Made by a program: the position numbers and the translations under genes. The notes below the pieces were generated by a model. It searched no databases. It saw only the letters and a program-made list of their open reading frames with translations, and was not told the origin of the DNA. Positions 45,155 through 54,234 of a DNA stretch of 64,000 bases are shown piece after piece. The first letter of the stretch is position 1; every line of letters begins with the position of its first letter. This DNA is from Pseudomonadota bacterium. Lineage in GTDB: Bacteria; Desulfobacterota; Desulfovibrionia; Desulfovibrionales; Desulfovibrionaceae. The stretch covers positions 76,127-140,126 of the forward strand of contig JAEWPX010000110.1 in NCBI GenBank assembly GCA_023399375.1. The letters are read 5' to 3'.

Positions 45155-45613
45155 ATGACCGACGAAAAACAATCTTCCGAAAAGAAACGCTACACCTTCA
45201 TCTGTTCCAAGGGCACCCTGGACGGCGCCTATCCTTCCCTGGTCCTCGGGCTCAACGCCAGGCGACTTGGTCACGAGGTGTTCCTGTTCTACACGTTCAT
45301 GGGCATCAACGTCGTGCGCAAGGGCTATATGGCCAAGCTCAAGTTCCACCCGCCGGGATTTCTCGGAGCCATTCCCGGCATGTCCACCCTGGCCACGAGC
45401 ATGATGGAAAAGCAGATCGAAGAAGCCAACATTCCGAGCATCGACGACCTGTTCGAAATGGCCCAGATCGAGGGGGTACACATGGTCGCCTGCAAGATGA
45501 CCATGGACATGATGAAGATTCCCGAATCCGACCTCCTCGAGGGCGTGGAGATCATGAATGCGGAGCAATACCTGAAGCTGGCCGAGACCAGCGCCATCAA
45601 CATGTTCACCTAG
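45155..45613 (+). CDS. DsrE/DsrF/DrsH-like family protein
   Basis: 152 residues from the ATG at 45155 (AGGGAGA upstream). Pattern FICSKGTLDGAYPSLVLGLNARRLGHEVFLFYTFMGI then KFHPPGFLGAIPGMSTLATSMM and VHMVACKMTMDMM marks the DsrE-like group with Cys17 and Cys113 conserved; related proteins take part in sulfur relay and sulfane-sulfur trafficking. A Met-rich core is typical. Ends before a hairpin shared with lolA. Confidence 0.9.
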   Translation: MTDEKQSSEKKRYTFICSKGTLDGAYPSLVLGLNARRLGHEVFLFYTFMGINVVRKGYMAKLKFHPPGFLGAIPGMSTLATSMMEKQIEEANIPSIDDLFEMAQIEGVHMVACKMTMDMMKIPESDLLEGVEIMNAEQYLKLAETSAINMFT

Positions 45614-45624
45614 CTGTGGGATCT

Positions 45625-45674
45625 TTCCGAAAGCGCAAGGGGACGGGTCAGGTTTGCCCCGTCCCTTGCCGGAA
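45625..45674. terminator. Hairpin between convergent DsrE-like and lolA genes
   Basis: gcaaggg (45635-45641) pairs with cccttgc (45663-45669), acggg with cccgt inside after a one-base bulge, and outer ttccg (45625-45629) with cggaa (45670-45674). No clear T run on either side, so probably a Rho-aided or 3'-end stability structure serving both genes. Confidence 0.55.
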
Positions 45675-45683
45675 GCGTCCGCG

Positions 45684-46442
45684 CTATTTGGGCAGGTCGT
45701 GTCCTTTGACCGGGACGTTGTCGTGGACTTTGGCGTCCTTGGGCGGGGTGAAGGCGAAGAGCGTATCCGCGAGCTTGGGATTGACCACCACGCCTTCGAG
45801 AGTCAGGTCGTTGGTGTTGGCGTAGAAATCCTGGATGAAGACGCGGGCGATCATGTCCGTGGACAAATCCACCCAGACCTTGGCCAGCACGAGCCCGGGC
45901 TCGGGTTCGCGCGGGGCGAGCTGGAGCACGGCCTGTCCCGGACCGGCTTCCTCGGGTTTGCCCGCGGCGACCAGGAAATCCTCGGTAAGGTTGGCTTTGC
46001 CCGTGAGGAAGCGCAGCATGGTCTTGGAGCCGATGATCTCCTGGACCGCGTAGCGGTAGGCTTCCTTGTCCTCCTCGAAATAGTCCCAGACGGCATCCTT
46101 ACCGACGACGAGCAGTTCCTTTTCGGGTTTGAGCGTCTCCCAGCGCACGAGCACCGGCTTTTTAAAAAGAAAGGAGCCGGAACGCTTTTCCGTGTCGCCG
46201 CTGGCCGCATTGCGGATGGACTGACTGAAATTGGCGGAAAAGGCGTTGATCGCGGCGTACTTCTTCTGGATGCGCCCGGCGAGCTCCGTCGCGTCCACGG
46301 CCATGGCCGGCGCGGCACAGAGGGCGAGCAGGCACAGGGCCATAAACAGTGGCAGGAGGGATGCCTTCGGCGACCAAAGGGCTTCGCCCTTTGGAATCCC
46401 TACCCGAGAAACGCCCTCCAGCGCGCGGCATGCAGTCTTCAT
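45684..46442 (-). CDS. lolA: Outer-membrane lipoprotein carrier protein LolA
   Basis: About 252 residues from the ATG at 46442; a start at 46343 (MALCLLALC) gives the typical 219 residues but has no Shine-Dalgarno and removes the positive n-region. Hydrophobic stretch LLPLFMALCLLALCAAPAMA is the signal core; mature start near AVDATELAGRIQKKYAAI. LolA marks: FSANFSQSI, GSFLFKKPVLVRWE, WDYFEEDKEAYRY, RFLTGKANLTEDF and FYANTNDLTLEGV. Ferries lipoproteins across the periplasm. Palindromic repeat copy 2 (46363-46400) lies in the N-terminal coding region if the longer start is used. Confidence 0.83.
   Translation of the reverse strand: MKTACRALEGVSRVGIPKGEALWSPKASLLPLFMALCLLALCAAPAMAVDATELAGRIQKKYAAINAFSANFSQSIRNAASGDTEKRSGSFLFKKPVLVRWETLKPEKELLVVGKDAVWDYFEEDKEAYRYAVQEIIGSKTMLRFLTGKANLTEDFLVAAGKPEEAGPGQAVLQLAPREPEPGLVLAKVWVDLSTDMIARVFIQDFYANTNDLTLEGVVVNPKLADTLFAFTPPKDAKVHDNVPVKGHDLPK
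46363..46400 (+). repeat. REP-like palindromic repeat, copy 2
   Basis: gccttcggcga head, perfect 8-bp stem ccaaaggg (46374-46381) / ccctttgg (46387-46394), loop cttcg, tail aatccc. Aligns over all 38 positions with 3800-3837 with seven substitutions. Two of these are a paired G-C to A-T change in the stem, which keeps the hairpin. Confidence 0.7.
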
Positions 46443-46511
46443 CGCCCGTCCCGTCTCCAACATACTATCCATAGTTCCATCATCCACCGTTGTTATCCTC
46501 CCCCCTTTCGG

Positions 46512-46554
46512 GGTGGTCCAGGCGGGGCCCTCGGCCCCTCCTGGCCGCCGGAGG
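46512..46554 (-). repeat. REP-like palindromic repeat, variant, opposite orientation
   Basis: Read on the minus strand: head cctccggcgg (46554-46545), then ccagg-a-ggggcc / ggcccc-g-cctgg (46544-46518) with a 3-nt loop, then a pyrimidine-rich tail accacc. The head matches that of the other copies (gcctccgacgg and gccttcggcga) closely. It lies between ftsK and lolA. Confidence 0.55.
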
Positions 46555-46570
46555 AATTAATCGTATCTCG

Positions 46571-49069
46571 TTACTCTTTGTTCCGAATAACCGACCGAGG
46601 CTTGCTGCCTTCCTGGGGACCGAGGAGGCCGTCGCGCTCCATTTGTTCGATGAAGCGGGCGGCCCGGTTGAAGCCGATGCGGAAGCGCCGCTGGATGAGC
46701 GAAATGGAGGCCTTGCCCTGCTCCATGACGAATTCCACTGCCTGCGGATACACGGCGTCGGAAGCGGTGTCGTCGCCGCCTTCGCCGCCGGGTTCCCCGC
46801 CGCCGCCGCCGTTGCCGTCTTTTTGCCATTCGCTGAAATCGAGGCGGTAGCTCGGCGCGGCATGGCTCTTCCAGTGTTCGACCACGGCGGCGGTTTCCTC
46901 GTCCGAGACGAACGCCCCGTGCATGCGCACGGTCTTGCCGCCGCTGGGCTTGAAGAGCATGTCGCCGCGCCCCAGCAGGTATTCCGCGCCCACGGCGTCG
47001 AGGATGGTGCGCGAATCGTGCTTGCTTGTCACCTGGAAGGCGATGCGCGTAGGGAAGTTGGCCTTGATCAGGCCCGTGACCACGTCCACGCTCGGACGCT
47101 GGGTCGCGAGGATCAGATGGATGCCGGCGGCGCGGGCCAGCTGGGCCAGGCGCACGATGCTGACTTCCACTTCCTTGGCCGCGGTCATCATGAGGTCGGC
47201 CAGCTCGTCGATGACGATGACGAGATAGGGCAAGGGTTCGAGTTCTGCCAGTTCGTCGGGGCGCTTGTCGCCCATTTTCTCGAGCTTTTCGTTATAGCCG
47301 GCGATATTGCGCACGCCAAGGAGCGCCATGGCCTCGTAGCGCCGGTCCATCTCGGCCACGGCCCAGTCCAGGGCGGATTTGGCCATGGCCGTCTCGGTCA
47401 CCACCGGGTGCACGAGATGGGGCAGGTCGTTGTAGACCGAGAGCTCGATGCGCTTGGGATCGACGAGCAGGAGCTTCACCTCGTCGGGCGTGGCCTTGTA
47501 AAGCATCGAGAGCAGGATGCCGTTGATGCACACGCTCTTGCCCGAGCCGGTGGCGCCGGCCACGAGCAGGTGCGGCATGCGCGCGAGGTCCGCCACCTGC
47601 GGCCGGCCCTGGATGTCCTTGCCGATGGCCAGCGTCAGTTTGGACGGCGAGGCCCGGAAGGCCTCGGTGTCGAGCACCTCGCGGAAATAGACGGTCTGGC
47701 GCTTGGCGTTGGGGATCTCGACGCCCACCGTGTCCTTGCCCGGGATGGGGCCTTCGATGCGCACGGCCAAAGCCTTCATGGCCAGGGCCAGATCCACGGA
47801 AAGGCCGACGATGCGGCTGATCTTGACGCCGGGCGCGGGCTTGACCTCGAACATGGTGACGACCGGCCCGGGCACCACGCGCATGACCTCGCCCTGGATG
47901 CCGAAGTCGTTTAAGCAGGTGATGAGGCTCTCGGCCTGGCGGCGGCAGACCTCGGGCTCCACGGGCGCGTTGCCTGTCGCAGGCGGCACGCTGAGCAGGT
48001 CGAGGGAAGGCATCATGTCGCCGGATTTGGCCACGGGCCTGGGCGCGGGTTTGACCGGCTTCGACGCGGCGGGCTTGACCGGGGCCGGGGCCACGTCCTG
48101 CATGGGCGAGGGCTCCTCGTGCGCGGGTTTCGCCACGGACTTCGGCGCGGGCTCGTCGGTGCGCACCTGATGCACGATGGCGTCGAGGAAGCGGTCCACG
48201 GCCTCGGTCTGCTCCTTGACCGGAGCCGCGACAGGCACGGGCTTGGCGGCCGGTGCGGCAGGCGGTTCGACGGGCAGCTCGGGCTCCTTGACCGCCTTGG
48301 CCTTTTCACGCGCGGAGCGCGCCTTGGGCCTCACGGCCGGAACTTCTTCGTCCCCGTCGAGCTCGAACTCGGGTTCGGGCTCGGGGGCGCGAGCCTTGGC
48401 CGGACGCTGCGCTTCCCGCTCCTCCCTGGCTGCGACGCGGCGTTTGCGCCAGGCGCTCCAGGCGTCGAGGCAACGCCAGCACTGCTCGTTGAGGATGGCC
48501 ATGACCGGCTGCCAAAAATTGCTCCAGGTCAGGCCGAAGGTCAGCTGCACCGCGGCCACTAGGGCGCAGCCCAGGAAAAAATAGGCTCCGAAAGCACTCA
48601 GGTAATGATTGAAAAATTCGAAAAGCGACCTGCCGACCCCGCCTCCGCCCCGGACGTTGCCGAAACTCAAACCGAAAAGCCCCCAGGACGATCCCAGAAA
48701 GGCGAGCAGGACCAGGGACAGGAAAAAGGCCCCGGCCCCGCGCCAGAACGGCAGCTTCAGGCGCGGGGCGAACAGGCGCAGGCTGCGCCAGACGACCCAG
48801 CAGGGGATGAGGTAGGCCCAGACGCCGAAGGATTCGGCAAGCAGGCCGCCAAGATAGGCCCCGACCAGCCCGGCCTTGTTGGCCACGCCGCGTCGGGCCG
48901 AGACGGATTGGTTGAACCCCGGGTCGCCCGCATTGTACGTGTACAGGGCGACGCAGAGAAAAACGGCCAGGAAAAAGGCGGCCAGTCCCACGATCTCCCG
49001 GGTGACCCGGAAGCCCGGCTGCCCGCCCTTTCCGGCGTCCTTGCCGTTATTGCGTGCGGCAGTTCCCAT
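46571..49069 (-). CDS. ftsK: DNA translocase FtsK/SpoIIIE
   Basis: 832 residues. N-terminal 4 transmembrane helices (about 25-190), a Pro/Ala/Lys-rich linker (about 210-345), the motor domain with Walker A AGATGSGKSVCING (near residue 505), Walker B VIVIDELADLMM, and the LILATQRPSVDVVTGLIKANFPTRIAF stretch, then the gamma winged helix (YPQAVEFVMEQGKASISLIQRRFRIG) that reads KOPS-like sites. Segregates chromosome ends at the septum. The linker is short compared with E. coli FtsK. Confidence 0.96.
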   Translation of the reverse strand: MGTAARNNGKDAGKGGQPGFRVTREIVGLAAFFLAVFLCVALYTYNAGDPGFNQSVSARRGVANKAGLVGAYLGGLLAESFGVWAYLIPCWVVWRSLRLFAPRLKLPFWRGAGAFFLSLVLLAFLGSSWGLFGLSFGNVRGGGGVGRSLFEFFNHYLSAFGAYFFLGCALVAAVQLTFGLTWSNFWQPVMAILNEQCWRCLDAWSAWRKRRVAAREEREAQRPAKARAPEPEPEFELDGDEEVPAVRPKARSAREKAKAVKEPELPVEPPAAPAAKPVPVAAPVKEQTEAVDRFLDAIVHQVRTDEPAPKSVAKPAHEEPSPMQDVAPAPVKPAASKPVKPAPRPVAKSGDMMPSLDLLSVPPATGNAPVEPEVCRRQAESLITCLNDFGIQGEVMRVVPGPVVTMFEVKPAPGVKISRIVGLSVDLALAMKALAVRIEGPIPGKDTVGVEIPNAKRQTVYFREVLDTEAFRASPSKLTLAIGKDIQGRPQVADLARMPHLLVAGATGSGKSVCINGILLSMLYKATPDEVKLLLVDPKRIELSVYNDLPHLVHPVVTETAMAKSALDWAVAEMDRRYEAMALLGVRNIAGYNEKLEKMGDKRPDELAELEPLPYLVIVIDELADLMMTAAKEVEVSIVRLAQLARAAGIHLILATQRPSVDVVTGLIKANFPTRIAFQVTSKHDSRTILDAVGAEYLLGRGDMLFKPSGGKTVRMHGAFVSDEETAAVVEHWKSHAAPSYRLDFSEWQKDGNGGGGGEPGGEGGDDTASDAVYPQAVEFVMEQGKASISLIQRRFRIGFNRAARFIEQMERDGLLGPQEGSKPRSVIRNKE

Positions 49070-49141
49070 TCTTGCGCTTCAGAGAGCAGGCTTTCGCATG
49101 GCGCGTGGCAAGAAACACGATCGTTTCCTGCGGGCGCGATG

Positions 49142-49699
<558 letters not shown>

Positions 49700-49709
49700 T
49701 GTCGCTCCT

Positions 49710-50183
49710 TCACATGAAGTTTGGATTGTCGGTGATGTGCCGCCACAGGGCCAGGACGGCCAGGGCGTATCCGGTGAGTCCGAAACCGGCGATGCAGCCG
49801 ATGCAGTTTCTGCCGATGATGCTTTTTTGCCGCAGCGGCTCGTCGGTGCGGGCGAAGATGTTGGAGATGTGGACCTCGACGCAGGGGATGCCGATCCAGG
49901 CCAGGCAGTCGGCCAGGGCTAGGCTCGTATGCGTGTAGGCCCCGGCGTTAAGCACGACGCCGTCGAGGCCATCCTTCCACGCCTGTTCCAACCGATCGAT
50001 GCAGTGGCCTTCGCTGTTGGCCTGGTGGAATTGCAGTTCCAGGCTCGCGGCGTCCGGGCCGAGCATCTCGGCCACCATGTCCGGGAGATCCTCTATGGTG
50101 CGGCGCCCGTAGATCTCGGGCTGGCGCACGCCGATGAAACCGAGGTTGGGGCCATTCAACACAAGCAGTCTGACCTTGCGCAT
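49710..50183 (-). CDS. aroQ: 3-dehydroquinate dehydratase, type II
   Basis: 157 residues from the ATG at 50183 (AAGGAAGA upstream). Shikimate pathway, dodecameric type II enzyme. [19 protein letters not shown] holds the catalytic Arg and Tyr; [22 protein letters not shown] and [10 protein letters not shown] (Glu and His) are in place. Slight departures from the usual NLNLLG and SNIHAR motifs, where Phe replaces Leu and His, are noted but not disabling. Operon with efp. Confidence 0.93.
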   Translation of the reverse strand: MRKVRLLVLNGPNLGFIGVRQPEIYGRRTIEDLPDMVAEMLGPDAASLELQFHQANSEGHCIDRLEQAWKDGLDGVVLNAGAYTHTSLALADCLAWIGIPCVEVHISNIFARTDEPLRQKSIIGRNCIGCIAGFGLTGYALAVLALWRHITDNPNFM

Positions 50184-50255
50184 ACAGTCTTCCTTACGTC
50201 GGGCTCCGGATGCGCCGGCCTTGACGGCGCGCGCGGAGCCGGTCACAACGCCGCG

Positions 50256-50885
50256 ATGGATACCACGGCGCAACAGAGAACGGAACTGGACCTGGAGCTT
50301 CTCGCCACGGCCTATCTGTCGGAGCAGCTGCCGGCGCTCGATGCGCCGCAGATCGCCCTGGCCGGCCGCTCCAACGTCGGCAAATCCACGCTGGTCAACT
50401 GTCTGGGCGGCCGCAAGGCCCTGGCCAAGATCAGCGCCACGCCGGGCAAGACCCGCAGCATCAACTTCTACCAGTCCCGGACCGCCGGCTATTGCCTGGT
50501 CGATCTGCCGGGCTACGGCTACGCCCGCTGTTCCATGGGGGAGCGGGAGAAATGGGCCAAGCTCATCGAAGCCTACCTGCGCAAGACGAACCGGTTGCGG
50601 GCCGTGGCCGCCCTGGTCGACTGCCGCCTGCCGCCCCAGCGCCTGGACCTGGAGTTGGTCGACTGGCTGCGCGCGCGTCGCATCCCCTTGATCCTGGTGC
50701 TGACCAAGGCCGACAAGTGCAAGCAGCGCGACCGGGAAGCCCGGAAAAAAGAGTGGCGGGAGCTGGCGCGACCCGCCTTCCCGCCGATCCTGTTTTCCGG
50801 CAAGACCGGCCTTGGCCGGGAAGCGCTGTGCCGGGTCCTGGCCGAAGCCGCCGTCAGTTCCGGGGAGACTCCTCCCGCTCCTTGA
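50256..50885 (+). CDS. engB: GTP-binding ribosome biogenesis protein EngB/YsxC
   Basis: 209 residues from the ATG at 50256. TrmE-Era-like GTPase needed for 50S assembly. G1 GRSNVGKST (38-46), G2 region TPGKTRSINFY, G3 DLPGYGYA, G4 TKADK, G5 FSGKTGLG. Divergent from aroQ; its 3' end overlaps the convergent small gene 50854-51045 by 32 nt. Confidence 0.95.
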   Translation: MDTTAQQRTELDLELLATAYLSEQLPALDAPQIALAGRSNVGKSTLVNCLGGRKALAKISATPGKTRSINFYQSRTAGYCLVDLPGYGYARCSMGEREKWAKLIEAYLRKTNRLRAVAALVDCRLPPQRLDLELVDWLRARRIPLILVLTKADKCKQRDREARKKEWRELARPAFPPILFSGKTGLGREALCRVLAEAAVSSGETPPAP

Positions 50886-51045
50886 AGAAGCCGATCAGAA
50901 ACTCCGCATCCTTGGGGCTCATGTTGAAATTCATGGCCGCCTTGTTGATCAGCGCGGGCACGGGCTCCCCCGTCAGCTCGCGCTGGCCGTCGATCCATTT
51001 GACGGCGCGGCGCAGCAACTCGCCCTGGGGCATGATGGTGGTCAT
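50854..51045 (-). CDS. Small conserved hypothetical protein (63 residues)
   Basis: 63 residues from the ATG at 51045, with GCAAGGAGG about 4-10 nt upstream, an excellent Shine-Dalgarno that supports translation. Helical, MPQGELLRRAVKWIDGQREL ... NKAAMNFNMSPKDAEFLIGFF, no Cys, no signal peptide. Resembles small helical Desulfovibrio proteins with a DAEFL motif. Lies convergent to engB with overlapping ends. Function unknown. Confidence 0.75.
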   Translation of the reverse strand: MTTIMPQGELLRRAVKWIDGQRELTGEPVPALINKAAMNFNMSPKDAEFLIGFFKEREESPRN

Positions 51046-51156
51046 CGGGCCTCCTTGCTCAGGGGCAAGGCATACACGAGGCAGCGCCCGCTTGCAACTT
51101 GCCCGCCTGTGGGATAGCACCGCCGGGACAAACCGTCCCAGGAGAACGCGTCCGTC

Positions 51157-51963
51157 ATGACCGAATCCATCGCCGCCACCGTCCTCGGCCTCGTCGAAGG
51201 AGCCACGGAGTTTCTGCCCGTTTCCTCCACCGGCCACCTCATCTTGGTCGGCCACCTCATCGGCTTCACCGGCGACAAGGCCGACAGCTTCGACGTCATC
51301 ATCCAGCTCGGGGCCATCCTGGCCGTGGTCGTCCTGTATTGGGAGCGTTTCTGGTGGCTCCTCTCGCCCAAGGCCCTGCACGCCTTTTCGGGACTGCGTG
51401 GCCTCTGGCTGCTGTTTCTCACTTCGCTGCCGGCGGGGCTGGTCGGCCTTGCCACGCGCAAGATGATCAAGGCGTACCTGTTCGGCCCGGTGACGGTCGC
51501 CCTGGCGCTGGCCGTCGGGGCGCTCATGATCTTCTGGGTAGAGTCGCGCAAGAAGCGCGACCGCTTCTACACCCTCGACGAAATGACGCCGGGACTGGCG
51601 TTCGGCATCGGCTGCTTCCAGTGTCTGTCGCTGTGGCCGGGCTTTTCTCGCTCGGCCGCGACGATCATGGGCGGCATGCTGCTCGGGGCCAAGCGGAGCC
51701 TGGCCGCCGAATATTCGTTCATTGCCGCTGTGCCGCTGATGTTCGCGGCCACGCTCTACGACTTCTATAAAAGCGCGGCGCTTTTTTCCGCCGACGACAT
51801 GGGGATCCTCGGCATCGGCTTTGTGGTTTCGTTCCTCTCGGCCCTGGTCGCGGTCAAGACATTCATCGTCCTGGTCAAACGGGTGTCCTTGCGGCCCTTC
51901 GCCTGGTACCGGCTGGCGTTGGCTGCGGCGGTCTTCCTGTTCTGGCCAAAGGGGCAGCTCTAG
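51157..51963 (+). CDS. uppP: Undecaprenyl-diphosphatase UppP/BacA
   Basis: 268 residues, about eight hydrophobic helices. Recycles undecaprenyl pyrophosphate for cell-wall synthesis; overexpression gives bacitracin resistance. Motifs: GLVEGATEFLPVSSTGHLIL (N-terminal EGxTEFLPVSSxGH) and FGIGCFQCLSLWPGFSRSAATIMGG (PGxSRSG-type, with Ala for the final Gly). Confidence 0.95.
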   Translation: MTESIAATVLGLVEGATEFLPVSSTGHLILVGHLIGFTGDKADSFDVIIQLGAILAVVVLYWERFWWLLSPKALHAFSGLRGLWLLFLTSLPAGLVGLATRKMIKAYLFGPVTVALALAVGALMIFWVESRKKRDRFYTLDEMTPGLAFGIGCFQCLSLWPGFSRSAATIMGGMLLGAKRSLAAEYSFIAAVPLMFAATLYDFYKSAALFSADDMGILGIGFVVSFLSALVAVKTFIVLVKRVSLRPFAWYRLALAAAVFLFWPKGQL

Positions 51964-51980
51964 ACACTGCAAAAAAATAC

Positions 51981-52009
51981 TTGCCAAGGTTGGGGGAAAC
52001 ATTTAAATA
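51981..52009 (+). promoter_or_regulatory. Candidate tRNA promoter
   Basis: TTGCCA (51981-51986), 17-bp spacer, TAAATA (52004-52009) in an AT-rich patch, placing the start about 20 nt before the tRNA. TTGCCA differs from TTGACA at one base. Confidence 0.45.
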
Positions 52010-52036
52010 CCCGTTTCTCCGCTGACGGGGACATCT

Positions 52037-52113
52037 GGCGAGGTAGCTCAGACGGTTAGAGCATGCGGCTCATATCCGCAGTGTCGGGGGTTCAATTCCC
52101 TCCCTCGCTACCA
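52037..52113 (+). tRNA. tRNA with CAU anticodon (tRNA-Met likely; tRNA-Ile2 possible)
   Basis: A complete cloverleaf: acceptor 7 bp (52037-52043 with 52103-52109, the first pair a G-T), D-stem gctc/gagc, anticodon stem tgcgg/ccgca around loop ctCATat (anticodon CAU), T-stem ggggg/ccctc around ttcaatt, and encoded CCA (52111-52113). Elongator Met is the default reading; the CAU anticodon also occurs in Ile2 tRNA, where lysidine makes it read AUA. Confidence 0.9.
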
Positions 52114-52125
52114 AGAATTCCATGG

Positions 52126-52155
52126 AAACCGGACGAATAGTCCGGTTTCTTTTTT
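52126..52155 (+). terminator. Intrinsic terminator after the tRNA
   Basis: Perfect 9-bp stem aaaccggac (52126-52134) / gtccggttt (52140-52148), 5-nt loop gaata, then CTTTTTT. A strong, compact Rho-independent terminator. Confidence 0.92.
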
Positions 52156-52221
52156 ATTTCCGGAATGTTGCAACGCATCACGCCCCGTCTCCCATCCTGG
52201 ACAAACCGAACCGACGCGACT

Positions 52222-53019
52222 ATGATGGTTCGGATGCGACATTCTCCGCTGCCGCTCCGGCGCGTTTTCCCCTGCACGATTTTCGCACTCGCCCTCGTGG
52301 CGACGCTTGTCGTCGTCCTGGTCGCGGCCACGCCCGGCCTGGCCAGGAAGAGCACGGCCGCGCAGGGGGGGAGCGCGCCCGCTTCGGCTGAATCCGCCGC
52401 CGACCTCCTGGTCCGCTCGGGCAGGGGGCCGCGCAAGATCCTGCTCGTCGGCGACTCGTTCGCCCAGGGTCTGGGCCTGACCATGCCCCAGTCGCTCGGG
52501 CAGAAGTCCCAGGCCGCCCTGGCCAACCGGGGCAAGGTCTCGAGCGGTCTCAATTCGCCGCAGTTCTACGACTGGGAAAAGTCGCTGGCGACGTTCCTCG
52601 ACGCGGAAAAACCCGACGTGCTGCTGGTCATGCTCGGCGGCAACGACGCCAAAAACGGCCGGGGCACACCGCAATGGGCCCAGGACTTCTCGGCCAAGGC
52701 CAAACGGTTTCTGGACATCGCCGCCGGGCACGGCGTGACGGTCTACTGGGTGGGCCTGCCGCCCATGCGCGAAAAGGCCTACAGTCAGCGCGCCTGGACC
52801 GCCAACGAGGCCATGCGCGCGGCATGCGCCACGTCCGGGGCCTGCCGCTTCATCGAGTCCTGGGACCTGTTCGCCGACGCCTCGGGCCGGTTCTGTCCCA
52901 AGAAAACACTTGCCGGCAAGGCCGTCTCCCTGCGCGGCAAGGACGGCGTTCATTTCACAACCGCCGGCTGCCGGCTGCTGACGGACCGCATCGTCATGGC
53001 CATGGCCGATCCCCGCTGA
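52222..53019 (+). CDS. DUF459-type SGNH hydrolase, copy 1
   Basis: About 265 residues from the ATG at 52222 (52225 and 52234 are equivalent in-frame starts; none has a strong Shine-Dalgarno). N-terminal Arg-rich leader and one hydrophobic helix, so exported or membrane-anchored. SGNH blocks: KILLVGDSFAQGLGL (Ser), LLVMLGGNDAKN (Asn), GKDGVHFTTAGC (Asp-x-x-His). Family members are extracellular esterases or O-acetyl transferases acting on polysaccharide or cell wall. First of three tandem relatives. Confidence 0.85.
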   Translation: MMVRMRHSPLPLRRVFPCTIFALALVATLVVVLVAATPGLARKSTAAQGGSAPASAESAADLLVRSGRGPRKILLVGDSFAQGLGLTMPQSLGQKSQAALANRGKVSSGLNSPQFYDWEKSLATFLDAEKPDVLLVMLGGNDAKNGRGTPQWAQDFSAKAKRFLDIAAGHGVTVYWVGLPPMREKAYSQRAWTANEAMRAACATSGACRFIESWDLFADASGRFCPKKTLAGKAVSLRGKDGVHFTTAGCRLLTDRIVMAMADPR

Positions 53020-53070
53020 TCCCGCCGAACCCCGATCCGCATCCCCAACCCGCGAGCGAAGCCACGGCCC

Positions 53071-54234
53071 ATGAGCTGGAAAAAAGCCTTTTTCGTATAT
53101 GTCATCGCCCTGGCCGTCGCCGCCATGGTCAACATCGAAAAAGTTTCGGTGTGGATGGACGAACATCTGGCCGACGGCCCGGCTCCGGGGCTGGCCCGCC
53201 AGGTGCGTCTGGCGCGTAACCTCTGGCGCGAATCCGGACTCGGTCCGGCTTCGCGGTCCCTGGACTGCGCCCTGGCCCCGTACTTCGACGAGACCTACAA
53301 AAACTCCCTGGCCTGCCGCGACGAGCCCAACACCGAGGCTGAAATCCTGGCGCTCAAAAACCGTCTGGACCCCAACCAGCCGGTGCTCAAGCCCGACATC
53401 CCCGTGGACACCGGCGACCTGCTCGCCGCCCTGGCCCCGCCCAAGCCGCCCATGGCCGCGGACGACGCGCCGCCACCGCCCGCCCAGCCGCAAGCGGCCG
53501 CGGCCCCGGTCGCGGATCAAACCGGTCCGTCTCTGGGCCAGGCGAAGCTCACCGGGCCGCGCAAGCTCCTGGTGGTCGGCGATTCGCTGGCCATCGGCCT
53601 GTCGCTGTCGCTGCGCCGCAGCATGGCCGAATTCGAAAACGTCCAGCTGATCGAAGAAGGCAAGGTCTCGAGCGGCCTGGCCAATCCCAAGTACTACGAC
53701 TGGGGCAAGGCCCTGCGCGTGTTCCTGGACAAATACAAGCCCGACGTCGTTGTCATCATGATGGGCGCAAACGACGCCAAGTACATCAACATCAACGAAA
53801 AACCGCGTCCACCCGGAAGCATGAACAAGACCTGGCCCGAGGTTTTCTCCATGCGCGTCGAGGACTTCCTGGAAGCATTGCAGGAACGTAGCATCCGTAA
53901 CTACTGGATCGGCCTGCCGATCATGGGCGATCCGTCGTACGCCAAGCAGGCCGAGGTCATGAACGACATCGTCAAGACCGCATGCGGCCGGTTTGCCACG
54001 AGCCGGTTCCTGGACACCTGGTCGCTGCTGACCGACGCCCAGGGCAACTATTCGACGTTTCTGCCCAACGACAAGGGCGTCAAGATCAAGGTCCGGGCCA
54101 ACGACAAGGTCCACTTCACGGTCGCCGGCGGCGACATCCTGGCCCAGTCCTTCCTGGCCACCCTGACCAAGGAAATGGAACTGCGGCCGAAAACCCCGGA
54201 TACGTCCCATGCCTCTTCCCTGCGCGCCCCGTAA
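53071..54234 (+). CDS. DUF459-type SGNH hydrolase, copy 2
   Basis: 387 residues. N-terminal transmembrane helix (4-20), a roughly 150-residue periplasmic region with a Pro/Ala linker, then the hydrolase domain: KLLVVGDSLAIGLSLSL (Ser), VVVIMMGANDAKY (Asn) and ANDKVHFTVAGG (Asp-x-x-His). It contains RPPGSMNKTWPEVFSMRVEDFL, absent in copy 1. Followed by copy 3 with a 26-nt overlap, so translation is coupled. Confidence 0.87.
   Translation: MSWKKAFFVYVIALAVAAMVNIEKVSVWMDEHLADGPAPGLARQVRLARNLWRESGLGPASRSLDCALAPYFDETYKNSLACRDEPNTEAEILALKNRLDPNQPVLKPDIPVDTGDLLAALAPPKPPMAADDAPPPPAQPQAAAAPVADQTGPSLGQAKLTGPRKLLVVGDSLAIGLSLSLRRSMAEFENVQLIEEGKVSSGLANPKYYDWGKALRVFLDKYKPDVVVIMMGANDAKYININEKPRPPGSMNKTWPEVFSMRVEDFLEALQERSIRNYWIGLPIMGDPSYAKQAEVMNDIVKTACGRFATSRFLDTWSLLTDAQGNYSTFLPNDKGVKIKVRANDKVHFTVAGGDILAQSFLATLTKEMELRPKTPDTSHASSLRAP

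Noticed and set aside
46571..49069. A frameshift in ftsK because of its short linker
   Set aside because: The frame is uninterrupted and all motor and gamma motifs are in order; linker length varies widely in FtsK.
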